DNA from: Kryptolebias marmoratus
Lineage: Eukaryota; Chordata; Actinopteri; Cyprinodontiformes; Rivulidae
Length of the DNA stretch: 64,000 bases
Direction of reading: 5' to 3'
NCBI RefSeq assembly: GCF_001649575.2
Contig: NC_051441.1
Span: forward strand, 13,469,546-13,533,545
This document shows, one piece after another, positions 1-29,700 of this stretch. How positions within the stretch are numbered: position 1 is the first letter of the stretch; every line of letters starts with the position of its first letter. The notes beneath the pieces are model-generated. The model had not been told where the DNA came from and did no database searches. It worked only from the letters and a program-made list of their open reading frames with translations. Position numbers and translations under genes: made by a program.

Positions 1-69
1 AGCTTCAGACTGTTCTTGGCGTGTTTGATGAAGTATAAAACTGTAAAACTCTGGTGTTCTTCCCTCCAG

Positions 70-4928
<4,859 letters not shown>

Positions 4929-5058
4929 AAGACCGAGAAGATTCATCTTTAAACAAACAGGATGAAGCAGAAGAAGATTGTGTTTTGGGAAAGGATTGTA
5001 GGAGAGCGGGACATTTACTGCTGCACGTGTGAAGCGTGTGCATCTGATTTGTTCGAGT

Positions 5059-5079
5059 TGTGTGTGTGTGTGTGTGTGT
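5059..5079. repeat. TG dinucleotide microsatellite
   Basis: About ten TG units in the 3' UTR region of slc17a7; likely length-polymorphic. Confidence 0.85.
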
Positions 5080-7093
5080 CGGTGGGCATGCAGGTGTCAA
5101 AGTGGAGAGGAAAACATGCAGTATTAACGTGCAACATCTGAACTCCTCAACCAGACTTCCTTCCTTCCTTATCCAGGCTGCTTTGTGATTGGTCAGGAGA
5201 GCTGTTTCCACATTAGTTGTTTTTATTTTTTTTCCTTGTCCTGCTGGAAAAGCACCTCTCTGACTAACAGTTTGGAGATTAAATCACTAAATACCATATA
5301 CGTGAGGCGCTCACTGCTTTCAGATTGTATCGATAAAAGTCGTATCCTTAGTAACTGGTATCGTCTTGTATTAAAACCTATATTTTATTATTTTGTTCCC
5401 TTTTTGCTGGGAAAACACTTTTCAGAGTAACAGTTTGGAGATTAGGGCCCTGTAGTCTGGATGTTTTGGTTTTTTTGCTGCTGAGTTCTTGATGAAAAGA
5501 AAAAACAGATATTTTAAAAACTCTCTTTCTGGACAGGGGATATGAAGGCTTTCTGTAACAATAACATGGCAGCCCGATATTACTTTGTGCCCTAGAAACC
5601 AAAACAACAAAGAAGCCATTTTTTACTGTTTTTTTCTGTATCCATCTTTGATTCTTCTTCTTGTGTTTATGTGTATGCTCCACACATTGTTTCTGGTTGT
5701 TGGTGTATTTTTGTGGCAGCGTTACAGCGCCACATACAGGCCTGGCAGAGTTACTGCAGCGTTTTGGGCCACTTCTGGTGTTTTCATTTGGTTGAAGACA
5801 TTTCTAAAAACAGTGTCGCGTTTATGAAGATATTTTTAGAAAATGGCAAATAAGAGAATAGTTTTGGAAAAACTGTTTCTATGGTGACAAAGGCCTAAAA
5901 CAGCATCCAAAATGTGATGCTCCCATCGTCTTCAGATTGTATGGATAATAAAAACTGTGCCCGCAAAAGTTGTATTTGTCAAAACTGTGCAGATAAAAAT
6001 GTTCAGATTCGGACCTCTTTTTCTTGTCGATGATGAAGACAGAAACAGTCTGCATTGATTTGTTTCTGTAGTCGGACTCTATCAGATACAGAGGCCTCAC
6101 TTACTATGCTCAAATTAAGAGAAAAAAATTGTCTGTGACGTTTCAGTCTGTGTGCGTAAAGCCGTTAATCTTGTTGAAACATGCTCTCCTTTGTGTGTGT
6201 ATGCAAAGGTGTGTCTGGTTTTGAAAGCTGCCTGTGGTGTCTAACAGTATCTAACCCGGGTCAGACCTTAACTAGGCCAGCCTGGTTTGTGAACCACGAC
6301 GTACTTGTCTGAAACTTACTAGTTTCCAGGTGGCGTGGCTGCCACCGTCAAACACTTGGCCCAGAACGACACGCAGAGTGTGAGAGTGGTTTCACTGCTG
6401 CGCTTCTTAACAAGAACAAAACTATAGTTTTAATATTCCCAGACCTCGAAGTGTGAGCCTTTCTCTGAACGTGTCTCTACGGCTGCCTCTTTGTCTTCTC
6501 CTTCGCCGTCTTTCGTTTCGTTCGCTGCCGTTTCACTGTAAATGTCAGCCATGTTTGTGATGTTGGGTCATGTCTGACCGTTTGTGCGCATGTGTGAAAG
6601 CAAATGTGCAGTTGTGCTGACTTTTGGTGCTGAAATATTGTGCGATGAGCATGTTTTAATGAGTGCCCTCTCTCTCTCTTTCGCTCTCTTTTCTTTTTTA
6701 ATTTTACTCAAAACAATACACAGAAGGTTCATTTCATGTACACATAGCCAAGTGCATCAGTGCAGGAGGAATGGTGACACAATATTTAATATTTGTTGTA
6801 AGAGTGAATCCATTGTGGGTTGGATTAGTAAGTATATATGACATATGTTGGTACGCTCCGTCTAATAATTTAAAAAAAGGGGTGCAGTGCAAACAACTTC
6901 ATTTCCAAGTGTTGTATCAGTGTATCTTTTAATCAAGTTTCCTTTCTGTTGAACCTTTACGGCTGTTCCGGTGTTGTCCTTGACCCTCTTGATGAAACGT
7001 GAGGTCACCTGATGGGAATCCGTGTAAAAAGATGCAAAAACGTGAGAAAAAAATGTATGTATAAAAATGTACATGTGAGATAACCTTGTCTAA

Positions 7094-7099
7094 AATAAA
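7094..7099 (+). terminator. Candidate poly(A) signal of slc17a7
   Basis: AATAAA on the plus strand followed by a T/G-rich stretch (TTATGGTTGTTTCGG). It is the best-looking signal downstream of the slc17a7 stop, but 2.2 kb away, so earlier alternative sites are possible. Confidence 0.4.
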
Positions 7100-8329
7100 G
7101 ATTTAAGCTATTTATGGTTGTTTCGGCACAGTCTATCATTTACGCCGCAGGTGCTGCGACGTTATGACACATTAAATGGGTGTTCGATGTTTTACACAAA
7201 GAGCACAATGTATTCCTCTCTCTTTTTCTCTCAGGACAGATGGGTGCAGGATTATTGCTGCGATTTTAGGCAAAGATTAGATAGGAGAGCAGATGCACTC
7301 AGTGGGAAGCGTGAGGGAGAAATGTGGACGTCAAAGACAAGGGAAGTGAGGATGATGAGGCAGAAGGTGGGGCATGAAGCTCCTTGTGTGTGTGTATGTA
7401 TAGGTGTGTCCAGTGTAATGCAGCTCACAGAAGGAATTTGAGCCTTTAAAACAGTGATGACTCACTGCTTTAAAAGAAAAGAAAAATGGTTTGCTCATAT
7501 TTCACACTTTGGTTGCTTTTCAGAACTCATGAAATTTATTTTTGTGGGACAATAAGTATATATACCAAGAATTTTTTTTTCTCATCACAATCGTTGATAT
7601 TTTACATATTTGGTACATTTTTTAATGGCGAGGTTTACCGGAAGTAAGAGCTTGTTATCTTGCCTAACTTGACGTTTGGGTTGTAGTTTCTCAATGTGAC
7701 CACAAGAGGGCAGTAGATTGACTTTTGTTTTCTTCTTTTTCTTTTTTTAAAAGTTTTTTCTTAAACTCAGCTAAGATTAAAATCCAAAATATATACTCTT
7801 CTTGTCTTGGTTTAAGAAAGTGAGTTTACATTTAGTTTTGTCCCGTGTACATGTAAATTTATTAATATTTTTTGTCTTACATCTGTGGTAAGATTTAAAC
7901 TGAAGCCTTTACAACAACAATTAAAAATAAAAATAAAATTGTTATTTTATTTTGTGACTGTTTTTCTAACCTAGGTTGGTTTCATTATTATTGATTTTAA
8001 AGATATTGTCACTATTGGACCTGTAAATATGGAGTTGCAGTGCTCAGGGTTCACCACCAGGGGGCAGTAAGTGTTCGTGCAGCTCTAAAATCAAGTTAAA
8101 CATCCTGTAAGTGTTACGATAAAACTTTCAAAATAAATAGCTACAAGTCGCTGGCGTCCAAAAGTAAAAATGCGACAGGAAAAAAACGCCAATATCATAC
8201 GTTTATTTTGTTGTTACGCAAAGTGTTTTAGTTATACTGTCCACCCTTTATGCAAAAAAGCTACAAATAAAGAACTGCGAGAAAAGGGAAGGCAGTCTCG
8301 GAAGCCGCGCCCAGTTAAAGGTGTTCCCG

Positions 8330-8749
8330 TTTGTGATTGGATGAATGCGCTACAACCGGGCGGGGTTGTCAACAGCATCTCCGCTGTGATTGGACGGATG
8401 GAACGTCTGTCTTTCACTTCTTCACGCCATTGGTTGCTTCGTGAGAGGATTAACGGGTAAACGCTTCGTTTACAATGAACCACAATGGAGAAGAAGTAGG
8501 AAACCGTACGCACTCTGGGTTGCAATTTTAACGTAACCTTTAAGGTTTCTTTTTTTCCCAGGACACTCACGGGTATCCAGTTTGTGTCTAAACGCTTTAC
8601 TCTAGTCTGACAGGCAAGTTGTCAGACTCTGGAGCTTTTCTGTCGGTGTTTTGAACGAGGAAGAAATCTCAGGCTAACGTTATGTAGCTAATCTCGTCTA
8701 TCTGTCGGAAATTCAGACATCATTTCAGTGTTACAAGTCCTATAAACAG
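8330..8749 (+). promoter_or_regulatory. ras gene promoter and non-coding first exon
   Basis: Three inverted CCAAT boxes (ATTGG at 8336-8340, 8389-8393 and 8429-8433) and a GC box (GGGCGGGG, 8358-8365) cluster within 100 bp, with no TATA box, as in a housekeeping promoter. The region downstream would be a non-coding exon ending at a good donor, AAACAG|GTAAGA, at 8749/8750. It would join the coding exon whose acceptor is TTTGCAG ending at 8950. The transcription start is inferred at about 8450-8500. Confidence 0.6.
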
Positions 8750-8859
8750 GTAAGAACTTGTTATATTTTGCTGCAAATACTCCTGTAAGTCGATTTGGAA
8801 ATGAATAAGAAAAGCTAGCTGTGGTACAACATTTAAAAAAGAGCGACCTAGCGGGATAA

Positions 8860-12339
<3,480 letters not shown>

Positions 12340-13129
12340 CGCGCACACACACACACTGCCAGCATCTCTGAGAGCATTTGTTTGATCACTTTGGAGACGT
12401 CCAGCTGCTCTGGACAGTGAGGCAAACGTGGCAAATCCTTCTTTTTTTTTTTAAACGAACAGTGGTTCTTCACATTTATTCATTCAATGTTGCACTTTGC
12501 AGAGTCAGACCAGGTGAGGAGCTCAGTCTGAGTCTCCATAGAATATTTTGGGACAATATTTTTTGAACTCTAGATGTTTCCGTATATTGTTGTAACTTTT
12601 GGAGCTTAAAACACAGCAGCATTACGATTTTTCTTACAAAGATTGTCAGTAAATTGGTTTAGTGCGACAAAGCCTAAAAACAAAAACAGTGTTCCAGCTT
12701 CACTCTTGTCCTTTCTGTATTCATGACAGAGTTTAGGGTTACTTAGTGCCACTTTAAAAGTTTACTCGGGGAATTTTTATCAGGCACTGAAGAACCATAA
12801 AGCTCCACTCGGCGTCTAATGCGTCGCCGCCGCTTCATTTGGCCCCAGATGCTCATGTTTTATTTAACTGTCTGCTTTTAATGCAGATTTCACTGAGTGT
12901 TGGAGGTTGCTGCAGTAACATTTCACCATGTCTACACACTGTTATACCACTAGTTCACATCGGGTTGTGGCATTACCTGTTTAACACAGTCATTGGATGA
13001 GATGCTGGGTGTTTTTGGGCAACTTTTTTGGACTATATATATATATCATCCTAAATGTAATGGATTGTTAGTTTTCTATTTTTGTAGAACCACTGAAAGC
13101 ATTTCTCCAGTGTAAAAACAAACGTCTGT

Positions 13130-13135
13130 AATAAA
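13130..13135 (+). terminator. Poly(A) signal of the ras gene
   Basis: AATAAA about 790 bp after the ras stop codon, in an AT-rich 3' UTR and followed by the T/G-rich GTCTCGTGTTT. Cleavage is expected near 13150-13160. Confidence 0.7.
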
Positions 13136-13159
13136 ATGCTGTATGCACACTTAATGAAA

Positions 13160-14180
13160 CCATGTCTCGTGTTTAATGAGTTAACTCCAGAGGGGCTGCA
13201 GTCTGGAAGTTTCCATCACCGACTCTTAAAACTCATCCTGTATTGATGTTAAACCAGGTGTTCAGAGCTATTTCATTAATAAAAGTTCAAAAACCTGGAT
13301 TTTAGAAAGATGAACGATCTAAGTCTTAATCTAAACAAACCTTTTGTCATCTTGTTTTGTTTGTTTACATAAACCTTTACGGTGAAGGAGTTTGTTAAAT
13401 AGGTACTAAATAAATACGGTATACGGTACTTAAATACGGTATTAAACAAAATGGAGTTTCTGCCATCACAAATTAAAGAGTCAGAGCTGTTTTATTTTGG
13501 ATCAGCTGTCGAACCAAAGAGGAAGAAGACGTGGTTTGAGGTACGAGGAAACCCAAGTTCCACTTCATCTCTGAAACTGTGCGCTTTGACTTCGGTGTCA
13601 AGAAATGCTGCTGGGTTGATCGTACAGATGAACAATGAGGTCAAGACAAAGTAAACCTGATGGTTATGTGGTTTTACTGACCCATTTGTTCATTGTTTTC
13701 TCAGTAACTCATCAATAATTTAAGAATCAGAATATCTAGGGCCCCACCCTCGGCTACCACCTGGGTTGAACACAACCCCGCCTCGACGCTTCTCTTCTCA
13801 TTGGTGGAGGTTTTTTTGGGCCTGGCTCTGGGAAGGTTTCTATAATCTGAGCAAAAATATAAAAGGGTAAAGGTTGAATGCGCCCTTGGGGTCAGGGGTC
13901 AGTCAGAGGAGTTCAGGTATCGGAGCGTCTCGTTCATGAGTGACAGCAGGACGAATCAGCTCCTGGTCCACAGTAATCAGGCCGTGGATCCAGTTTGTGG
14001 GGTTCAAGGAGCTGAGATCCGGCTGAGGTCCGACTGGGAGGAGAACCAGAGGAAGATTGCCTTGCAATCCCCTGGAAAAGCTGAACTGTTCTTGACCTGA
14101 CCGCAGATAAGCGGCTGGATGAATGATCACCAATTAACGCTCATACCAGGATATTTTAAAAAAAGGGTTGATTGTTTTTT
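13160..14180. other. Intergenic space between convergent ras and pold1
   Basis: Both genes end here. A short AATACGGTA-like repetition lies at 13405-13445. A GC-richer segment at 13740-14110 has an open frame on each strand but no recognisable protein family, splice-supported exon or start context. I see no supported gene. Confidence 0.6.
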
Positions 14181-14183
14181 AAC

Positions 14184-14189
14184 TTTATT
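14184..14189 (-). terminator. Candidate poly(A) signal of pold1
   Basis: TTTATT on the plus strand is AATAAA on the pold1 strand, about 155 bp beyond the stop codon. A short 3' UTR suits a housekeeping replication gene. Confidence 0.6.
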
Positions 14190-14344
14190 TTATAAAAAAA
14201 AAGACACTACATGTCAACGTACTCGTCTTAGAAAACATAAAAAGGTGTGTTCTATGCATTTTTACAAACCCTGAAAGACAAAAACAAATACAGGAATAGG
14301 AGGAGAGTCTGTGGTGGTCAAATAGCCGTCAGTGTGCGCTCGTC

Positions 14345-22689
<8,345 letters not shown>

Positions 22690-23395
22690 GCCTACAAGTC
22701 ATTTAAATAAAAAAAGGCAGAAAGAAATAAGGTATACTGATACTGAAGGTGATACTGATAGCATAGAGGGGACAAATATTTAGTTGACTCTTTATTCCGG
22801 ACACTGATGAAAACTAGCATTTAGGCAGAAATACTTCCTTCATACGAAAGATAATTACAAAATATAGGGTTAATATTATCAGGTCTTAGTGTCTTTATGT
22901 GGCATACAAAGGCTATTAGCTGTGAAAGAAACAGCTAATTCCTGCCAGGCATAAATATACAGGGTGACATACATTTATTGACACACATTTAATGCTTTCA
23001 GCTCTTCATTTCAGAGGACCAGCATGCTATATGGTGAAAAGTATGTAACAGATTGTAAAAAAAAAAACAACAACACAGACAACAACACAACAAAGTGTTG
23101 TACTTAGCAACTGCACTCACCTATTAGCATTGAGCATTCAGTATTTAAATGTAAGATATAAGGCTTGTTCGGCACGGTAATCTAGCTGTAAGGTTTAAAA
23201 CACGTGATTTTCTTTGTCAAAGATCAGGCAGATTGTTTTCTTAACAAGTCGCCAAAACAGAAAGCTAGCAAACGCGGATGTAAACACCAGAAAGAGTCGC
23301 TCGACGTGCCTCGTCTTCAGTTACAAATGACGCCTTTTGAACCTAACAAGCAAACTAAGTAAACACTGCGTTTGAAACGGAAGCAGAAATACCTC

Positions 23396-23560
23396 TGAGC
23401 TGTTCCTCAATAACACAGGCCGACTGTCAACAGCTCCCGCCACTCTTTAATTCGTGAACTTTCACCTCGGAAAGCGCGCAAAATTTCCGTCCCGTTTCTA
23501 GGCGCGAGAGTTAAGGAGTAGAAAGTGACGTCACGCATAAACCCGGAAGTTTAGCGAATT
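23396..23560 (-). promoter_or_regulatory. pold1 first non-coding exon and promoter elements
   Basis: On the minus strand GCTCAGAG|GTATTT near 23390-23400 is a good donor for a non-coding first exon. It would splice to the acceptor just before 22691, two bases upstream of the ATG at 22689. Upstream of that exon lie a perfect CRE palindrome, TGACGTCA (23526-23533), and an ETS-type core, CCCGGAAGT (23542-23550). CRE plus ETS sites without TATA are common in housekeeping and replication-gene promoters. The start site is inferred. Confidence 0.55.
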
Positions 23561-23673
23561 TCAATATCAGCGAAGAGGAAGTTGCGCTCGACTTGACTAT
23601 ACCCTAAACAAGAAAAAGTCCGTGTGTTCCTGGCAAATTTACGTCACGGTATACGCAGCAGGAAAGGAGGGGA

Positions 23674-23713
<40 letters not shown>

Positions 23714-23726
23714 GTCTATCTGTCTG
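23674..23726. repeat. TATC/TGTC tetranucleotide microsatellite
   Basis: Roughly eleven TATC units passing into TGTC variants, upstream of pold1. Confidence 0.95.
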
Positions 23727-24840
23727 TGTGGGGCAATATCTGCAAGGCATTAATGCTAACCCTTGCTCCACTCTGCTACAGCTTTGGTAGTTTGCTTTAA
23801 CATGCAAATATTCAATAAGCTGGATCAACTGTTTTGATAAATGTTTTGCCATTTATCTCACTTTTCAGTATAAAGGTCCTACAGATGTAAGATTTTGATT
23901 CTTTACTTGTGATCAAGTAAAGAAACAATGGGTATGTTCCCTGCTTCTAAATGTTTGTGGGGCTCCCTATCTTTCTTGACCCATATATAAGTACCGAGGT
24001 CAGGGGTCAAGTGACAGGCTGTCCGTGCAGATCAGGGGCTGCATCTGCTGACAGAAAATGCCAAGTGTAAAACAGAGGGGCCTGCAGATATGCAGAGAGC
24101 TTAGGGGGCTTAATACCACAGGTCATGTTGCATTTTCAAAACCTCTTATATGAGTGTGAGAGCACCTTATGACTTGTGACTCACTTACTATGTTTTTCCT
24201 TGCAGGAAAAAAAGCATAATCATTGTTTACATTTATTTTTCATTTCATTTGGTGGTAGCAAACTATTCTGCGCATATGAGACCTTCAGTGGTCTGGAATG
24301 ATTTTGTTGTAGTTTACAACAGAATACACGTGGCTTGCAATCGAGCTTAAAAATAAAATAAAATAAAATAAAATAATCACAATACATTTGTACGGATCAA
24401 ATCATAAGCCAATCAATTTGTCCGCTCCTTATTTGTTCACCGGCACATGACTCGTCTAAAAATATTGCTAGTGGCTATAAAAGAGTTTAAATTCACATTA
24501 AACTGAAAGAAACGCATTAGCCCAACTCGCTAAAATAGAGATGACCTATCAGAGTAAATAAAGTTCATTGTGTTTTTCATAGTGGAAGCATAAGTGTAAA
24601 ACAGAGGAATAAAATTATAACATTTCACCTTCATGATAATGTTCAACAAATTCACTTACTTTATTCTTTATTTAGGGACTATATATTAGTCTTGACTGCA
24701 AAACATCCTTGGTACGTATGGTTTAGGTGAACCTGCATCAGTTGATAATCCTTTTCTTTTAATTTTATGCAAACCCCGCCTCTGCTCTGCGCGCCGCTAC
24801 TTGCGCCGGTATGAAATGGTGCGAACCAACTTAAACCACT
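23727..24840. other. AT-rich intergenic DNA between divergent pold1 and gys1
   Basis: No gene-like frame is seen. A short AAAAT pentanucleotide repeat lies at about 24350-24376. The two genes point away from each other, about 1.4 kb between inferred starts, so distal control elements of either could lie here, but none is identifiable. Confidence 0.6.
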
Positions 24841-24859
24841 GAAGGTCCCTTTAATTTCC

Positions 24860-25179
24860 TCTCAGCCAATCGCGTATCGCTGCTAAAAAAAAACACCCAA
24901 TCACCTTCGCGTTGTGAGCGGAGGCAGGACGAAGAGGATACCGGGGCCAATAGGAGTGAAGCTCGCGAATAATGAGACAACGGGGACTCCGGTCTTTTTT
25001 TCTGGTGTCCCGTTCCTCAGCACCACAGCGGTCTGCAGCAAACCAATGCTAGTCCCTGACATTTAACCGTAGCCGCCGCCCCCTTCTTCCTCACTCCGCT
25101 GTTTTCCACCTTTTGGGATTGACCGCGACAGCTGCCCATGTTTAGCTAATCTTCGTGAAGTTGGGAGAAAATCCGAAAG
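24860..25179 (+). promoter_or_regulatory. gys1 promoter and non-coding first exon
   Basis: Forward and reverse CCAAT boxes (AGCCAATCG near 24864, CCCAATCAC near 24897, GGCCAATAG near 24947) lie in a GC-richer island. The leader has no ATG-initiated frame of note and ends at the donor CCGAAAG|GTGAGT at 25179/25180. The first coding exon follows after a 1.5-kb intron (25180-26707), whose start (25240-25500) is CpG-rich. The start site near 25000 is inferred. Confidence 0.6.
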
Positions 25180-26708
25180 GTGAGTCTGTGTGTGTTTTTT
25201 GCACCTTTAGAACAACGGTTGAACGGTTGAACAGTTGCTAAGGGCGCGCGCACAGGCACGCGGCCTCTCTCAGTCAGCGGTGGAGGTGCTTGATGTCACG
25301 TTCGCATCGCAACTTGCAAGAAGCTCGAACCATCGTACGTCGGCATGCGCGCGCGGACGAGAGGTCCGTTAGAGACGTTAAGACGCTTCTCGGTCCTTGT
25401 TGCCTGCGGACGAGCCTCGGTTCGGTCCGACAGGGGCTCGTTTCGGTTCGGTTTCGGAGCTGCGGGCCTAGCAGTGCAGAAGTACGCGGTTTGGGAACAA
25501 GGTCATGAGAATGCACTGCACGCAAACTGATTTTTGACGGGGCAGGTAAGCTAAATTAGACCCACCAAGCCCACTACGGAAAGCCGGAGGGTCCTCAAAC
25601 GAAAGCTGGCCTTCATACGTTTTATTTAGTCAAAAATAAGGTGGCTTTTTCGTTCATTCAACTCGTTTTCTTTTCATGAAATCAATATCTACATTGAAAA
25701 ATGTAGAGAAACGCATTCAAACTAATAGAAGTTCATATCAGGCATCAGTATGCAAAAGATGTCCTTTATCATCTTGTCCATTTGGGCCTAAAGCCAGTCC
25801 CCTGTGTGTCTCTCATCATGTCCTCTTCAAGCTGCAGCGTTTTGCTTGTGTAGACACAAACATCACACCTATAAATAACATGAACATTGTGGGTAGAGTT
25901 GCTCTACAGGTGGAAAAGACCCTCCCCTGCATCACACTCTGTTGGTGAGAACACAAAGACATTCTTTGGAGTCATCCATGTGTCTCAAAGTCATTTGATT
26001 ACAACATATCACAGAGGAGCAAAGTCACCGGGTCAGGTCTGAACTTGATCTCTGGCTTCCTGCAGCTCCACATCCTTTTCCAGAATTTGTTTGCGAGGTT
26101 AACGCCATGTCCTGTCAAAATTGCTGCTCTGGAGACGGCCAAATTTTATGTCACGAAACAAATTTGTAGGCCTGATCTGTTTCTGTAAAAGCAAAAAGGA
26201 CAAGATCCTTCGTAGGCAGCACACACAGTGACTCTCGTGTGTGTGTTGGGTGTGTATTTTACTTATCTGGGTTCATTTTACCATGTGATCTTGTGGCATT
26301 TATTTCAAGGAAATGAGCCAAACGTTGCAGAGCTGTTCATTGTGTAAAGGAAAAAAAAAAATTGAGAAATGCGGGTGAGTTATAGCAGAATGAGCAAATC
26401 TAATAAGTAATGTTGATCAAGAGGAAGTTGCATTTGACGTTAACCTGGAAGTGTTTTGTTGATTACAGTAAATGTTCGTCTTTGTGGGTCAGGCATGTGG
26501 CTTAAAATCATATTTACCTGAGGTTGTACGGCATAAAATAAAACAAAATTAGATAAAGAACACCACTTATTACAAGTCTTATGCTGTGTTGATTATTTTT
26601 GGTCATCAAAAGATTTCTTGGCTAAAATGTTCAACACACAACAGTCATGTTTTGTGTAGAAGTAAGGTTTTTGCCTTTTCAGCTGAGTGTGGTCTGTTTT
26701 TACCCAGC

Positions 26709-29700
26709 ATGCCGCTGGCTCGCAGCCTGTCCGTCACGTCCCTGTCGGGGCTCGAGGACTGGGACGAGGAGTTTGATTTGGAAGATGCCGTCCTTTTTGA
26801 AATAGCCTGGGAGGTCGCTAACAAAGGCAAGTGTTTATTTTTTTACATCTGCTTTAGCTTGAAATGCTCAAAACCAGACTTTTATTTATTCCCAGGAGCT
26901 CCATTTTTGTCCCTGCCTTTGACTTTGTGTGTGTGTGTGTGTGGTGCTTGTTTGAAGTTGGAGGCATCTACACTGTCATTCAGACCAAAGCCCGGATGAC
27001 CGCTGAGGAATGGGGGGAGAACTATTTCCTCGTGGGTCCCTACGTGGAGAGCAACGTGCGCACGCAAGTTGAGCTGATCGAACCCACCAACCCGGTGCTG
27101 AAGAGCACCATTGACAAAATGAACTCCAGTGGGTGTAAGGTACTACCACGTACACGCAGTAAACATATACGTGTTCTGCTGCGGGACAGTCATGCCAGCC
27201 ACTTATCGTGCTTTAAGTCCTCTCGTCTTTCAGAGACAAGTGATAATTATCTTCTGTTGTATTTGACACACTGCGTCACTGATCACAACTCAAAGCCCGC
27301 TGACATTTCCCCACAAAGGTTAGAGATCGTATCGGTGCCCACCCCCCCGCCCCGCTTCACGCTCAGTCACACAGACTTGGTCCAGAAATAAACGGACGAG
27401 TGCGGTGCTTGCTGGGTTTTGTGCTGTGTCACTCGAGGATCGCTGTGGTTTTATGTGTCAAGGCTGGAAGCGGAGCCGTTTTCTTAAAGTAACAGTGCAG
27501 CCGATACAACAAAGTTGGCATCTCTCCGAGTTAGAACCGAGCCCAACTAAACAAGTCCCAATTAGACGTGTGGAAATTCAAAATGTCCACATAATCCACT
27601 TAAATCTGACCTTACTTTTAGCTTTTAGCAGCTTACTAATGCTTTTATTTGTGTCAAAAATACTCAGAATAGGTTGTTATTATTAAGGGATTTAATGCTA
27701 TATAAAGTAACTTAGATTAGAGATTAGATTTAGATTTTTAAAGTATTGCAAATATTTTCCTCGATATAGAATAAAACTCATAATTTCTCAATCCATCTTC
27801 CCGCAGATTTACTTTGGCCGCTGGCTCATCGAAGGCAGCCCTTATGTGGTTCTGATAGATGTCGGCTTCACTGCCTGGTCTCTGGACCGCTGGAAGAGCG
27901 AGCTGTGGGAGCACTGCGGCATCGGCGTGCCGTGGTTCGACCGTGAGGCCAACGACGCCGTGCTGTTTGGCTTCCTGACCGCCTGGCTTCTGGGAGAGGT
28001 CAGTAGCTGGGTTTGAGGAAAGTGACAACGAACCACCTGCAGAACGCTGCCCGGAAGTAATCATTATAGTGAACCTAAATGAAAACTGATGAAATGTCTT
28101 TTGGAACAACTGGATGAAGAAGTCAGGGTTTTGTTGTTAAATCTGAGCCCTGAAACAACTGATGGGTTAAACCGTTTTGTTTCGGAGTTTAACAGACAAA
28201 TCAAGCCAGAGAAAGCCATAAGACAATAGAAAACTGTTTTAAGGCTTTCTCATTTCATAATCTCATCAGGTAGTTAAAATCTAAAACCTAATTTAGCTTC
28301 TAAAATAAAGAAGGTTGCTTTAAATGCTAATAAAATCCTTGTTTGGCTACATAAAACGTTTAGGAAGAATTTCCACTCTATGTAATATAAAATGGATTTA
28401 CATATTGTTTTTTTTTCATGCAAGAGAATTCAAGGATATTCATAACTCAAAATATGAAGTTAGAAATTTTCAGGCATTTAAAGCATGTCTGAGGCATTTT
28501 GTGCTGTGGTGAAGGTAAAATGCCTTTTTTTTTGTCTACAGGGCCAAAAACATGTTGGAAAAAAAGGCTACAGAGTTTTCTTAGATGAGCTCCTCAGTTG
28601 TAAAACACAAACCTCCAGAACAAACCTCAGAGTTCATAATAACCTTTCTAAAGAAGTATGAGCTGGAAGTTTTGCCGTGGCGACACTCTTTCATGAGCTA
28701 AACGATATATAAATCCTTACACCCATCTGCTCGCTGTGCACGAGAGACATTGTTTAATCATAGAAAGCTCGCAGTAACACAGAGGTGCTCAAACTTTCAA
28801 CTCCAGCCGTGCAGTTTGTATTTCTAGTCAACAGAAATGCTGGTAAATGGGTTTTTTTCTCTCACAGTATGCAGCCCAGAGTGAGGACTCTCCGCACGTC
28901 GTGGCTCACTTCCACGAGTGGCTGGCCGGCCTGGGCCTGGTGTTGTGCAGACAGAGACAGCTGCCCATTGCAACCGTGTTCACCACTCATGCCACGCTGC
29001 TGGGACGCTACCTGTGTGCGGGAAGCGTGGACTTCTACAACAACCTTGCAAAGGTATGGATGCTTATTATATTCTTTCTAATATTTAGCTACAAAATCCA
29101 GGAAGGAACGTCACTCAGCAGCTGCCAATTCATCATCAGGTAGTTTTATTAAATATGCAGTGGGACGTGTTTATAATGGCAAGCAGTTAACGCCATGTTG
29201 TGTTTGTGTCTCGCTCAGTTCAATGTGGACAAGGAAGCCGGGGATCGACAGATTTACCACCGCTACTGTTTGGAGCGGGCGGCTGCACACTGCGCCCACG
29301 TTTTCACCACCGTGTCGCAAATTACAGCGATCGAGGCAGAGCACCTGCTCAAGAGGAAACCAGGTTCATTCATCTTACCCTTTACACTTAGACTTTGTGT
29401 TGATTTGGCTCTTAGTTTGAAGTTGTGAGGCGTAGTTGTTAAATAGATCACTTTATTAAGAAGCCAAATATGTCATTATTAGTTGTTATTTACTTTTATG
29501 TGAACAGACTTGAAGTGTTTTTGTCAGCATTTCATTTCAATTTTTTGTAAATATTTTTATTTTAGAAATCACATTTGTTAGTGTCTTTGGAAGGGAATAA
29601 CTTTGTTTAAAGTGTGGCACTGAAAAATCTGCATTTGTAGGGCTTGATAGCCATCCCATTTTGCTCTCTCCCAACACCACAAACTTTTCTGCTTCCTGTG

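Larger units (their letters stand above)
4929..8280. other. slc17a7 3' UTR and intergenic DNA up to the ras promoter
   Basis: No credible gene is seen. A poly(A) signal AATAAA at 7094-7099 would give slc17a7 a 3' UTR of about 2.2 kb, typical of neuronal transcripts; this is inference, as no cleavage site can be proven. The stretch also holds a TG microsatellite (5059-5079), an imperfect direct duplication (about 5220-5285 against 5385-5450) and TC-rich runs near 6670-6700. Short open frames here have no family features. Confidence 0.6.

Noticed and set aside
13903..14133. 76-codon minus-strand open frame downstream of pold1
   Set aside because: No recognisable family, no splice link and no conserved start; the pold1 stop and poly(A) signal already explain this interval.
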